A DNA stretch of 51,052 nucleotides from Candidatus Methylomirabilis sp. (lineage in GTDB: Bacteria > Muiribacteriota > Ozemobacteria > Ozemobacterales > Ozemobacteraceae). Both the position numbers and the translations under genes were made by a program. The stretch's first letter is position 1. The number at the start of each line of letters is the position of its first letter. The stretch is taken from contig DYKG01000024.1 in assembly GCA_020722725.1 (NCBI GenBank), forward strand, positions 1 to 51,052. The letters run 5' to 3'. Of the stretch, positions 34,635 to 42,719 are shown piece after piece. Below the pieces are notes generated by a model. The model searched no databases. It saw nothing but the letters and a program-made list of their open reading frames with translations, and was not told the origin of the DNA.

Positions 34635-35465
34635 ATGGCCATCGCAATATCCGACATGGAAAAAAAAGCCAGAAACTGCCTCAAAAAAGGCGAGAAGAAG
34701 CTCAGCGCCCTGATAGCGCTGGGCATTGCGTCGTTTGAGTCGGGCCAGGTCAAACAGGCGGTCGAAAACTATCGAAAAGCGCTGGCTATCAATGAGAACT
34801 CTCCTGAGGCCAATGCCGGTCTGGGCATCTCTTACGCTCGTCTTGGCGACTTGAAACTGGCAGTCGAATTCCTTGAAAAAGCCCTGAAGCTGAGCCCGGG
34901 CTGCGGAATGCTGGCAAACTGGCTGGCTGACGCCTTTTTCGATCAGGGCGACCTCGACCGGGCGGTAGAATTCTATTCGCAGGCTATCCGCCTCAACGCC
35001 ATGGACAGCAATGCCCACAACGACATGGCCGATGTTTTTCGCATCAGAGGAGACTTTAAAAAGGCTCTTGAACTTTATGAAAAAACGATTCAGATTGATC
35101 CGCTCGATACCAACGCGATGCTGGAAAGAGCCCAGTGCCTGATTCAGCTGCAGCAGGATGAGCAGGCTTTCGCAGCACTCGATCAACTGATTCTCGGGTT
35201 TCCGTCGAGCCGTGACTGTTCGACTGCTCTGGTTATAAAGGGTACGCTGAATATGAGGGCAGGGCGTCATGCAGAAGCTCTGGCCAATTTCAAACAGGCG
35301 CTTGACTTTTTTCCCTTCAATCGCTCGGTGCTGTTTCATGCCGCTATCAGCGCGGTAAGGGTTAACCGGATGGATGAGGCAGAGGCCTTTCTAAAGCGAA
35401 TTCTTGAAATGACCCCCGATGACCGGCGCGCGCTGGCGCTGATGAAAAGGGTGAAGGCTATATGA
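34635..35465 (+). CDS. TPR-repeat protein
   Basis: A 276-residue soluble protein with about six tetratricopeptide repeats, for example AVENYRKALAINENSPEANA, AVEFLEKALKLSPGCGMLAN, AVEFYSQAIRLNAMDSNAHN and ALELYEKTIQIDPLDTNAML. It serves as a protein-interaction scaffold. There is no signal peptide. The start is uncertain: ATGs at 34626, 34635 and 34656 are in frame and none has a ribosome site; 34635 is chosen because of the -10 element at 34622. It overlaps the next gene by 4 nt (ATGA), so it belongs to the prepilin cluster and may help assemble or localise that system (inference). A 318-residue antisense frame is a shadow. Confidence 0.85.
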   Translation: MAIAISDMEKKARNCLKKGEKKLSALIALGIASFESGQVKQAVENYRKALAINENSPEANAGLGISYARLGDLKLAVEFLEKALKLSPGCGMLANWLADAFFDQGDLDRAVEFYSQAIRLNAMDSNAHNDMADVFRIRGDFKKALELYEKTIQIDPLDTNAMLERAQCLIQLQQDEQAFAALDQLILGFPSSRDCSTALVIKGTLNMRAGRHAEALANFKQALDFFPFNRSVLFHAAISAVRVNRMDEAEAFLKRILEMTPDDRRALALMKRVKAI

Positions 35466-37732
35466 TCAACCGCCGCGTCGTATCGCGAAAAGGCATGTTG
35501 ATGATGCTGGTAGTCGGGGCTCTGGTTTTTTCAATGATTATCTTTCTTTCGCTGGTTAACCGAGTCAGACAGGAAAGTTCTCTGACCAACCGGGTTTCCA
35601 CCAGTGAAAAGCTTTATCAGATGGCATCAGCCATCGGAAGAATCGCAGTTCGCAAGCTGCAGCGCGATTTTGAGGTGCGCGACCCCGATTTCTGTCAGAA
35701 GATTATTAAAGCCGCTTTTGCCGGCGAAACCGGGCTGATGGCTGAGGTAGATTATACCGGTGTGGTTGAAGGGATCGACGCGGTTAAGGGGCTGAAAAAA
35801 CTGCTTGAAGACGACGGCGGCAATATTTCCTTTGAAGTAAAATACGTCGTGGATCTTGGAGAGAAGTTTCCGTTCAAGGCACCGATTGCGGGTCTGGCCA
35901 ACAGCCCGTTTGAACGGCGCGGCAACATTGAGGTGCGGGTTTCGATTACCCACGAGGGCATGACCAAGGTCAGTCGCATGCGCAAGGAATTTCTGCTGGT
36001 CCGCCTGCTGGCACCGCCTTTTTACCGCTTTACCCTGTTTTCTCATCAGGGTGCCGCAATTGACAAGAATATCGCCAATCAGACCTCGATCAATGACGCT
36101 GGCAACCTGATTGGCAAACGGCCGCTGGTTTGCCTGAACCGCTACATTCCCAATAAAAAAGAAAGTATCGAGGGTCTTGATTTCAGGTTCAACCGCGCAG
36201 ATAACATTGTCAAAAGTCTTGATGGCAAGCCTTCTTTCGTTAAAAACGGCTGGATATTTCTTGGCGGGCGCGGAAACACCACCGATACCACCGGCGACAG
36301 CGGCAACCTGGTTCTCAATATCAACGCCGGCAGCGCCGACGACATGCTCAAAACCAATTTTGGCGAATATTTTCATTTTTATTTCAACTCAAAATCTGCC
36401 GGCTGGATGATTTCAAAAGAGTGGACCAAGTGGTTCGACAATCGCCTTCCCGGTAATAATATCGACTCCGAAGCCAGCAAAATCATGGTTGCCCTGGTCG
36501 ATTACGGCTATTACAAGGGCCTTTGGGACATTCAGTTCCGAAATAAATCGCTTTTTGGTACTGCTGTCAATATTTACAAGAGCAGGGTTAATGAAGACAT
36601 CGATCGGGGCAGTTCGATGCATCTGTTCGGAACCCCGGCCCTGTGTACACCGACCCTGATTTTTGGCAAAGTAAAAAGACGCTATGTTAGAACCTACGCC
36701 TTCTATTTTCCTGAATGCCAGCGGGTTTACCCCCTGCGTGCCTTTACCCAGAACCTGACCTATACCGATTTCGTCTGCACCGAGATTCCTGACTGGTACC
36801 GCGGCGCCATGGGTTCAAACGTAAATGAAGATTTTATCAGAGATTTTTACAGCCTGATGACCACCGAACTGGATGTGGCCAAATATCAGACTGGTCTGCC
36901 AAGTAACTCGCCGCCCCTGAGCGGTCTCGATCCTAAAATCGTTGATTTTGAGCCTTATCTTGCCGGTCTTAAGAATATTTGCGACCCGGGCGGGCCAGAC
37001 CGCTCATGGGACGAAGTTGTTCCACGCAACGGCTACGTCGATGATGAACCAGACAAGCTTTGCGAGCCTGATTACAATTTCAGCAATGACGAAGAAATCA
37101 ATTACAACGGCAGCATTCGCCAGCTCATTCCCGGCAACGATTATCTTAAAGACCGCATGGCATACCTCATTGACGGCGAAGGTGGCAAGCCGACCTATCT
37201 CAGCAAAAACGAGTTTTTCAACAAAAATTTCATCGTCGATGATTCGGGAAAGAAGAAGCTGATTCTCAACTGTATCATTGGTTTCAAAGGCAACCTGGTA
37301 ATCGATATGCCGTTGCTGGTTGAAAAGGGTGGAGTGATTCTCTGCGACGGCAAAGTAGAAGTGCAGAAACCGATCGTCAACAACTGCCTTACCACAGGAA
37401 ACGCCAACGCCGATTCCTTCGGCTATCTGACCATTGTGGCTAAAAACGGCATTCTGCTGGGGGCCGGCAAAAGCGGCAGTGGCCCGCTTCCAGAGACACA
37501 CGGCTTTTTCATTTGTGTGAACGGCAATTCGGGGCGGGTAACCACTTCTTCACCTCTTCACATTGTGGGCGGTGTGGCTAGTGACAATATCGAAGACCTG
37601 GTCAATCAGGGTTGCGTAATTGAATGGGGCTTTCAGCCCGAAGAGCTTGCCGGACAGAACGACATGGCCCTGCAGGATTTTTATGGCCTGACCATGGGCC
37701 CGCGTGATATTGAAATTATTTCAGAAGATTGA
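35462..37732 (+). CDS. PilX-like membrane-anchored protein of a pilus-type cluster
   Basis: A 756-residue protein with a basic N-terminus (RRVVSRKG, residues 4-11), one hydrophobic helix (about 12-33) and a long exported domain. This resembles the unusual prepilins/PilX-like proteins of pseudopilus clusters (K/R-G before the helix), but the Glu at position 5 of the mature helix is missing. The exported region has beta-rich parts and polyglycine-free loops with no enzyme motif. It overlaps the TPR gene by 4 nt and precedes two classical prepilins, with an ECF sigma pair in between. Probably a large minor-pilin or pilus-associated surface protein; unsure. Confidence 0.68.
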   Translation: MINRRVVSRKGMLMMLVVGALVFSMIIFLSLVNRVRQESSLTNRVSTSEKLYQMASAIGRIAVRKLQRDFEVRDPDFCQKIIKAAFAGETGLMAEVDYTGVVEGIDAVKGLKKLLEDDGGNISFEVKYVVDLGEKFPFKAPIAGLANSPFERRGNIEVRVSITHEGMTKVSRMRKEFLLVRLLAPPFYRFTLFSHQGAAIDKNIANQTSINDAGNLIGKRPLVCLNRYIPNKKESIEGLDFRFNRADNIVKSLDGKPSFVKNGWIFLGGRGNTTDTTGDSGNLVLNINAGSADDMLKTNFGEYFHFYFNSKSAGWMISKEWTKWFDNRLPGNNIDSEASKIMVALVDYGYYKGLWDIQFRNKSLFGTAVNIYKSRVNEDIDRGSSMHLFGTPALCTPTLIFGKVKRRYVRTYAFYFPECQRVYPLRAFTQNLTYTDFVCTEIPDWYRGAMGSNVNEDFIRDFYSLMTTELDVAKYQTGLPSNSPPLSGLDPKIVDFEPYLAGLKNICDPGGPDRSWDEVVPRNGYVDDEPDKLCEPDYNFSNDEEINYNGSIRQLIPGNDYLKDRMAYLIDGEGGKPTYLSKNEFFNKNFIVDDSGKKKLILNCIIGFKGNLVIDMPLLVEKGGVILCDGKVEVQKPIVNNCLTTGNANADSFGYLTIVAKNGILLGAGKSGSGPLPETHGFFICVNGNSGRVTTSSPLHIVGGVASDNIEDLVNQGCVIEWGFQPEELAGQNDMALQDFYGLTMGPRDIEIISED

Positions 37733-37763
37733 AAACTTTTTCTTTGCAAGACCGGTATTTTAA

Positions 37764-38336
37764 ATGAACAGTGAAAATCATTCCGACAATGAAATTGTCC
37801 AGGCAGTTCTGGCGGGAGCCACTGAACGTTTCGGTGAACTGCTTGAAAGGTATGAAAAGCTGGTTTTCAGCTTTTTGCTGTCGCGGTTGGAAAATCTGCA
37901 GGAGGTGGAAGACATTTCCCAGGACACGTTCGTTAAGGCTTTTCGGCACCTGAAGTCGTTTGACTGCAGCAGGAAATTCACTGCCTGGCTTCTTACCATT
38001 GCCCGCAATGTTCTTATCGATCATGTCCGCAAGAGCTCCAGATCGGTGGCTTCTACTGAACTGGTAACTGAAGTGATGCTCAGAGAGTCAGATAACGAGG
38101 ATTGCAATCCGCAGATGCTCAATCTGCGCCGCGAATCCTGGCGAAAGGTAGTGAACATGATCAATACTCTGTCAGAAGAGGTTCGCGACCCCTTCGTCAT
38201 GAGGGTGGTCAACGAAATGTCATATCAGGAAATCGCCGATGCTCTTGAATTGCCTTTACAGACCGTGAAGAACCGGATATTCAAGGCTCGAAGCCTGCTT
38301 CGAGAAAAAAGGGCCCTTTATGAAGAAATGTCCTGA
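37764..38336 (+). CDS. RNA polymerase ECF-type sigma factor
   Basis: A 190-residue sigma-70 family protein with only regions 2 and 4. Region 2 has EVEDISQDTFVKAFRHL with FTAWLLTIARNVLIDHVRK; region 4 has the helix-turn-helix SYQEIADALELPLQTVKNRIFKAR. It directs RNA polymerase to a specific promoter set. It overlaps the anti-sigma gene by 17 nt, so both are made together. No ribosome site is evident at the start. It lies between pilus-like genes, so regulation of that cluster or of envelope stress is plausible (inference). Confidence 0.92.
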   Translation: MNSENHSDNEIVQAVLAGATERFGELLERYEKLVFSFLLSRLENLQEVEDISQDTFVKAFRHLKSFDCSRKFTAWLLTIARNVLIDHVRKSSRSVASTELVTEVMLRESDNEDCNPQMLNLRRESWRKVVNMINTLSEEVRDPFVMRVVNEMSYQEIADALELPLQTVKNRIFKARSLLREKRALYEEMS

Positions 38337-39204
38337 CAAACAGCTGCTCTACAGTATAGACGACCCTGAGCTGAATATTGACGACAGGGTTGCTCTTGAA
38401 AGCCATCTCCAGGCCTGCCCCCGATGCCGGGAAGAAGTCGCAGCGGTTCGTTCTGCCGAAGAAGCTTTCAAAGCCGATGTCAATGGTATTTTCCGCAGCG
38501 GCGAAATCAGGAAGCGGGCAATGAATGAGATCATAAAGAACCATTCCATTGAAGCCGAGCGCCATAAAAAGGCAAAATATATGTGGCTCTGGGTTCTCGC
38601 CCCAGGATTGGCAATCGTGCTTCTTGCAGCCTTGTTTCACGCCGTTGTTCCGCGCCAAAGCACGCATCAGAGACTGGTAACCTGCCAGGCCCATTCTGAT
38701 AACGCCATGGTAAACGAAAAAATTTACGAATTTGGGCGCATGGTTGAATTGCAGCATTTGCCAGTAGAACTCAATGGCAGTTTCATTTTCACCAGTGCTG
38801 GGCAGCAAGCCTGGTCTTTCGAGCACTGCGGGGTCTCGACCCTGGTTAAAGCCGAGCAGCAGGCAGTTGAATTCGTCAAAGCCAGCGCAACTTTCAATCT
38901 GCTTTCCGGTGATCCGGTTACGGTTAAAATTGATGGTTCCAATCTGGTTATCGGCGAATTGAAACCAGTTGACCGGGTGACTGCCACGTCTGCACTTGAA
39001 ACGATTATTGTTCCGGCGGTGGCTTCTGAACCAGCAGATATTATTGGCGACATAGAACCGGACCAGGTGATGCCTGTTGAACTGCCGGTTTCCAGCCTTA
39101 CGGCTGAAGCCCCTGAAAATCAGTTGCCCGCGTCTGAAACTGCCCCGCATGAAGAACTGGTCAATCCTTTTCTTGACAAACCACTGTTGATCAATGGAAA
39201 CTGA
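38320..39204 (+). CDS. Zinc-finger anti-sigma factor, membrane-anchored
   Basis: A 294-residue protein. The N-terminal ZAS-type motif is H29-x3-C33-x2-C36 (SHLQACPRC), with Cys4 as possible fourth ligand. One transmembrane helix follows (about 87-108) and then a periplasmic domain of about 185 residues rich in valine, proline and threonine. Anti-sigma factors of this type hold the paired ECF factor at the membrane until a signal triggers release, often by proteolysis. It overlaps the sigma gene by 17 nt. The periplasmic part contains a FecR-like beta segment (VELNGSFIFTSAGQQAWSF) that could sense the signal. An antisense 327-residue frame is a shadow. Confidence 0.88.
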   Translation: MKKCPDKQLLYSIDDPELNIDDRVALESHLQACPRCREEVAAVRSAEEAFKADVNGIFRSGEIRKRAMNEIIKNHSIEAERHKKAKYMWLWVLAPGLAIVLLAALFHAVVPRQSTHQRLVTCQAHSDNAMVNEKIYEFGRMVELQHLPVELNGSFIFTSAGQQAWSFEHCGVSTLVKAEQQAVEFVKASATFNLLSGDPVTVKIDGSNLVIGELKPVDRVTATSALETIIVPAVASEPADIIGDIEPDQVMPVELPVSSLTAEAPENQLPASETAPHEELVNPFLDKPLLINGN

Positions 39205-39208
39205 CAAT

Positions 39209-39712
39209 ATGAATAAAGAACGAAACCGCAGGGCTTTTTCACTGATTGAAGTGCTGGTGACCATGGTATTTCTCAGCCTGGCTTTTCTGCCGCTTTATAA
39301 CCTGTTTTCTTTCGGTCAGAAAGGGACTACCAACAATCTTCAGGAAGTGGCGGCCACCAATTACGCATCTGACCTCGTAAATCTGTTGCGAGATCTAAGT
39401 TTCTTCGAGTTTGCCAAGGCTGCGGGTTCGGTTGAAAACTTCAAACTGACTGGTGATGGCCAGATTTCTTCGTTCTTAAAACGCATCAACAATATAAAGC
39501 CACTGCCAGCCTGCGAAGTGCCCTTTTCCCGAAGCATGGAAGTGCGCAAATTCAAAGGCCGCGATGGTCGCCTGTTTGGCTGGATAAGTGACTGGCTTAA
39601 GAATCGCCAGGCAGTGCCCAATTACCTGATAACCGTCAAAGTCGAATTCCCCCGCATGGGTAACACCAGTGAAAAAGACCGGGTTACTCTTTACACCATG
39701 GTCATGGACTAA
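39209..39712 (+). CDS. Type IV pilin/pseudopilin-like protein (PilV/GspI-like)
   Basis: A 167-residue protein with the class III prepilin leader: RRAFSLIEVLVTMVFLSL, where cleavage would fall between Ala9 and Phe10 and Glu14 is the Glu5 of the mature pilin. Ala at -1 instead of Gly is less usual but accepted by some prepilin peptidases. The globular remainder is typical of minor pilins. Two ATGs are possible (39194 and 39209); the second lies just after the anti-sigma stop and gives the normal leader length, but neither has a good ribosome site. The next prepilin gene starts 3 nt after its stop. No pilus ATPase or secretin is in the window. Confidence 0.85.
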   Translation: MNKERNRRAFSLIEVLVTMVFLSLAFLPLYNLFSFGQKGTTNNLQEVAATNYASDLVNLLRDLSFFEFAKAAGSVENFKLTGDGQISSFLKRINNIKPLPACEVPFSRSMEVRKFKGRDGRLFGWISDWLKNRQAVPNYLITVKVEFPRMGNTSEKDRVTLYTMVMD

Positions 39713-39715
39713 ACT

Positions 39716-40300
39716 ATGAAAAAACACGGATTTACAATGATCGAGGTGATGGTGGTGGTGATAGCTGTTTCACTGCTGTCAGGCGTAATTTATAAACTGA
39801 TGTCGGGCACCTTCTCGCAATTTACCAAGAGCCAGGCCAAGCTTACCAATCTTCGCTCGGCCAGCGTCATTCTCGAACATCTGAAAAATGACCTGCGATT
39901 GGCGGTTGTTCCTGCTTCTGAAGATGAAAAGCCTGAAATTGTCACTGCCGCAGGGGCAGCGTCATTGAAGTTCTGCATTATTGATAAGAATGTTCGAAAG
40001 ATTGTCAAATATTCATTTGATGATGGAACGGTTTATCGCGACCTGGAAGGCAAAAAGCGGGCAATCAGCCTGGCGAAGGTTGCTGATTTCATCATTGAAA
40101 AATCTGATGATCCGGCAAATCAATTTCTGGGATTTCGCATAATCGTCGATAAGGATGCGGAACTTGATAACCGCAGTGAAAGCAGTAAAGGTAACAAGGT
40201 TGAGGTCAAGGCTTATCTCTACCCGAGATTCAATGCCGCGGCGCTCAGCGATGAGGAAAAATACTGGAACCTGGCTCGCCAGGCAGCAGGAGGAAGCTGA
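39716..40300 (+). CDS. Type IV pilin/pseudopilin-like protein (PilW/GspJ-like)
   Basis: A 194-residue prepilin: leader MKKHG with cleavage after Gly5, mature start FTMIEVMVVVIAVSLL with Glu10 as the conserved Glu5, one N-terminal hydrophobic helix and a GspJ/PilW-like globular domain (SASVILEHLKNDLRLAVVP is characteristic of this class). It would be a minor component of a type IV pilus or type II secretion pseudopilus. The coding unit continues: its stop overlaps the LysM start (TGATG). Together with the preceding gene it forms an I-J-like pair. Confidence 0.88.
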   Translation: MKKHGFTMIEVMVVVIAVSLLSGVIYKLMSGTFSQFTKSQAKLTNLRSASVILEHLKNDLRLAVVPASEDEKPEIVTAAGAASLKFCIIDKNVRKIVKYSFDDGTVYRDLEGKKRAISLAKVADFIIEKSDDPANQFLGFRIIVDKDAELDNRSESSKGNKVEVKAYLYPRFNAAALSDEEKYWNLARQAAGGS

Positions 40301-40776
40301 TGAATAAAAAATTACTTGTAATACTGGTGTTTCTTGGGGTCTCTTCGATGTTGTCGGCTGTGACGACCCATACAATAAAAACCGGCGACACACTCTGGGA
40401 TCTGGCAGCCAGGCACTACGGCGACCCGACTCTCTACCCGGTTCTGCTTGAAGTTAACGGAATTGATAACCCGCGAACCATTCAAAGTGGCAGAGTCATA
40501 ATTATTCCTGATAAATCGACAATGCAGCAGATCGCAAAAGAATCTGACCCTGCCAGAAAAAGAGAGTTGATCAGTCAGGCAACTTCCGGCCAGGAAAGCC
40601 CGGTTATTCCCCCCGGCGATGGCGGTGAAGGGCAGGGTGGTAGCACTTCTCAGAGCAATAATGCCAGTGCTGAAAGCCGCTCCGGTAAAGTTGACCCGAA
40701 CGACACTTCATTCACCAATATTCTAAAAGGCCCGAAAGTAACCGGCGATAAACTTATCAAGGTTGATGATAAATAA
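40300..40776 (+). CDS. Secreted LysM-domain protein
   Basis: A 158-residue exported protein. The signal peptide (residues 1-20, ending SMLSA) is followed by one LysM domain (about 24-71: HTIKTGDTLWDLAARHYGDPTLYPVLL...NPRTIQSGRVIIIP, quoted in parts), which binds peptidoglycan glycan chains. The C-terminal half is glycine/serine/asparagine-rich and probably disordered. In pilus clusters such proteins often fasten the machine to the cell wall (inference). The start overlaps the previous stop (TGATG); AGGAGG lies a few nt upstream. A terminator follows at 40816. Confidence 0.9.
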   Translation: MNKKLLVILVFLGVSSMLSAVTTHTIKTGDTLWDLAARHYGDPTLYPVLLEVNGIDNPRTIQSGRVIIIPDKSTMQQIAKESDPARKRELISQATSGQESPVIPPGDGGEGQGGSTSQSNNASAESRSGKVDPNDTSFTNILKGPKVTGDKLIKVDDK

Positions 40777-40815
40777 TCGTCGGATTTCTATTTAAACATT
40801 TAATTAAAAATTTAA

Positions 40816-40852
40816 GCCGGCTGAAGCGCATGCTTGAGCTGGCCTTTCTTTT
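40816..40852 (+). terminator. Terminator of the prepilin/LysM operon
   Basis: Seven-base-pair stem GCCGGCT/AGCTGGC (40816-40822 with 40837-40843, one G-T pair) extended by AGC/GCT, then CTTTCTTTT. Confidence 0.75.
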
Positions 40853-40883
40853 GAAGAACTTTTTTGTAAGCGGTTTTTCCCCT

Positions 40884-40989
40884 CAGATAATACGAACCAC
40901 AGAAGAAATATTCGTATGGGCCGACCACCGTGTCGGCTCACTTTAAATCGTAGTGTCACGAGCGAATTAAGTATAAATGGTATAAAAAT
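40884..40989. repeat. Intergenic repeat copy B with inverted ends
   Basis: About 106 nt matching the two ends of the block at 31907-32192, without its internal insert. Left end CAGATA...AATATTCGTATGGGC; right end AATCGTA...CGAATTAAG...AATGGTAT. The ends are inverted (ACC, 11 nt, ATTCG on both sides), and the middle contains hairpin GCCGAC/GTCGGC (about 40920-40937). No ORF. It sits between the LysM terminator and the carboxypeptidase promoter. Confidence 0.6.
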
Positions 40990-41067
40990 CGCCGAGAAAT
41001 GTCTAGCCGATGGAAAGGCCGAGAAAAAAATAAGACTCAATGGTTTAAAATAATGTGGTTCGGTACC

Positions 41068-41096
41068 TTGACACGTTGTCATAAGAGGAATAGAAT
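41068..41096 (+). promoter_or_regulatory. Sigma-70 promoter of the carboxypeptidase gene
   Basis: Consensus TTGACA (41068-41073), 17-nt spacer, TAGAAT (41091-41096). The predicted leader of about 65 nt ends with AAGGAG (41154-41159), 10 nt before the start codon. Confidence 0.85.
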
Positions 41097-41169
41097 TAAC
41101 CAGATCTCGAAGAGCGTATAAGAGTAGTAGTTGTATCTTTTTTCGTACCCCATAAGGAGAAGTGAGTAA

Positions 41170-42660
41170 ATGAAAAGATGGGTCGCCGCAGCATGTTGTG
41201 CTTTTTCCCTTTTCGCCGCCGGCAGTTTTGCTGACGAAGTCAAGAGCCTGGTGCGCGTTGGCAATTTAACCGGATTGCAGGTTTCTGCACTGGTTCAGGA
41301 AGGCTATGATGTGGCCAAAAAAGGTGATGGTTTTGCTGAAATAGTTGTTGAAAAGAGCAAGATCAGCTATTTTACCGATAAAGGCCATACCGTTAAAATT
41401 CTGGTCGATGACCTTGACCTTTACATCAAAAAGGTTAAGTCCGCTCAGACAAAAAGCGACAAATATTTTACCTATGAAAGTGCTACGGTCCAGATGAAGA
41501 AATGGGCTGAAGAATTTAAGCATATCTGCAGAGTGGAAAGCATTGGCAAGAGCTGTGAAGGTCTCGATATCTGGGCGCTCAAGCTGAGTGATAACCCTGA
41601 GAAAAATGAAGCCGAGCCGGCAGCCCTGATCATGGGAATGCATCATTCCCGTGAATGGCCTTCAGTAGAAGTTCCTATGGCTACCATGAAAAAACTGATT
41701 GAAGGCTATGCCAGTGACCCGGAACTCAAAAAGCTGGTTGATTCACGTGAAATCTGGTTTGTTCCAATCGTTAACCCCGATGGATTCAAATTTTCCCAGG
41801 AAAAAAGCAAATATTGGAGAAAAAACCGGCGCAACAACGGCAACGGAACTTATGGCGTTGACCCGAACCGCAACTATGGTTACGAATGGGGGAATGTCGG
41901 CGCGAGCTCTTCACCTTCTTCTGACACTTACCATGGCCCGAATGCTTTCAGTGAACCTGAAGTCTGTGCGATCAGAGATCTTGCAAGGCGTGAAAAATTT
42001 CAGGCAAGTATCAGTGGCCATACCTATTCTGAACTTATTCTCTATCCTTTCAGCTATGGATACGATGTTCCCAATCCAGATCAGAAAGTTTTCGAAAAAA
42101 TGGCCGGCGATATGTCCAAATTTAATGGATATAAGCCAATCACCAGCGCCGACCTTTATCCTGCCATGGGTGACTCCGATGATTTCCTCTATGGCGAGCT
42201 GAAAGTTCTTGCCTTCACTTTTGAACTCTGTTCAACCTTTATTCCCAGCCCAGGCGAAATCAAAAATTTCAATTCGATAAATGTGCCAGCCTATCTGTAT
42301 CTTATCGAAAAGGCCGGAACTTACGGTCTGTTAACGCCCTCTGGCGAAGATGAAATTGTTAATGCGCTCGATTTTGATTCTGGTATTAAAGCTATTAAAG
42401 ATATTTCTCAACTTTTTGCGGGCGAAGCAAACGCCTCGGTTCGCAATGAAGTGCTGGCTCGAATTAAGACCATCAGCCTCAAGGTTGCTGAACTTGTCGA
42501 TCAGCAGTTGAAAGCTGGATCAACCGATTATCTGGAAATTCTCAGAAATACTCCCGAAGCAGCTCAGGCATTGGATTTTGTCAGTAAAAAAGTTCTGTTC
42601 AATAGCGAACATGGCCAGGCCTATCGTGGTGATATAATCGAAGCGGTAAAAAACAGATAA
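41170..42660 (+). CDS. Secreted M14-family zinc carboxypeptidase
   Basis: A 496-residue exported metallopeptidase. A signal peptide (about residues 1-21, ending GSFA) is followed by a propeptide-like region (about 22-115) and the M14 catalytic domain (about 120-400). Zinc ligands are visible in HHSRE (His159, Glu162) and SGHTYS (His284); the substrate-binding segments VNPDGF and VDPNRNY and the catalytic Glu352 in FTFEL complete the site. It removes C-terminal amino acids from peptides outside the cytoplasm. The C-terminal 100 residues are helical and not part of the core. Strong own promoter at 41068 and terminator at 42690. S1' specificity is not clear from sequence. Confidence 0.93.
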   Translation: MKRWVAAACCAFSLFAAGSFADEVKSLVRVGNLTGLQVSALVQEGYDVAKKGDGFAEIVVEKSKISYFTDKGHTVKILVDDLDLYIKKVKSAQTKSDKYFTYESATVQMKKWAEEFKHICRVESIGKSCEGLDIWALKLSDNPEKNEAEPAALIMGMHHSREWPSVEVPMATMKKLIEGYASDPELKKLVDSREIWFVPIVNPDGFKFSQEKSKYWRKNRRNNGNGTYGVDPNRNYGYEWGNVGASSSPSSDTYHGPNAFSEPEVCAIRDLARREKFQASISGHTYSELILYPFSYGYDVPNPDQKVFEKMAGDMSKFNGYKPITSADLYPAMGDSDDFLYGELKVLAFTFELCSTFIPSPGEIKNFNSINVPAYLYLIEKAGTYGLLTPSGEDEIVNALDFDSGIKAIKDISQLFAGEANASVRNEVLARIKTISLKVAELVDQQLKAGSTDYLEILRNTPEAAQALDFVSKKVLFNSEHGQAYRGDIIEAVKNR

Positions 42661-42680
42661 TGTTTTTTTAAGCGATTGCA

Positions 42681-42689
42681 TGCTATAAT
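42681..42689 (+). promoter_or_regulatory. Extended -10 promoter overlapping the carboxypeptidase terminator
   Basis: TGCTATAAT is an extended -10 (TGnTATAAT). The last two bases (42688-42689) already belong to the terminator stem, and the expected transcription start (about 42696) lies inside the left arm. It is positioned to drive the HD-GYP gene. Confidence 0.65.
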
Positions 42690-42719
42690 GAACTACCCGT
42701 AAGGGTAGTTCATTTTTTT
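42690..42719 (+). terminator. Rho-independent terminator abutting the HD-GYP start codon
   Basis: Perfect stem GAACTACCC/GGGTAGTTC (42690-42698 with 42703-42711, extendable by ATG/CAT... to 11 bp or more), a GTAA loop and a seven-T tail (42113-style position 42713-42719). The next base begins the start codon of the HD-GYP gene. Confidence 0.88.

Noticed and set aside
34383-35339. 318-residue reverse frame
   Set aside because: It is the antisense of the TPR gene, whose repeats are unmistakable; the reverse product has no recognisable domain.
38281-39264. 327-residue reverse frame
   Set aside because: Antisense of the anti-sigma gene, which has the zinc motif, a membrane helix and tight coupling to the sigma gene.
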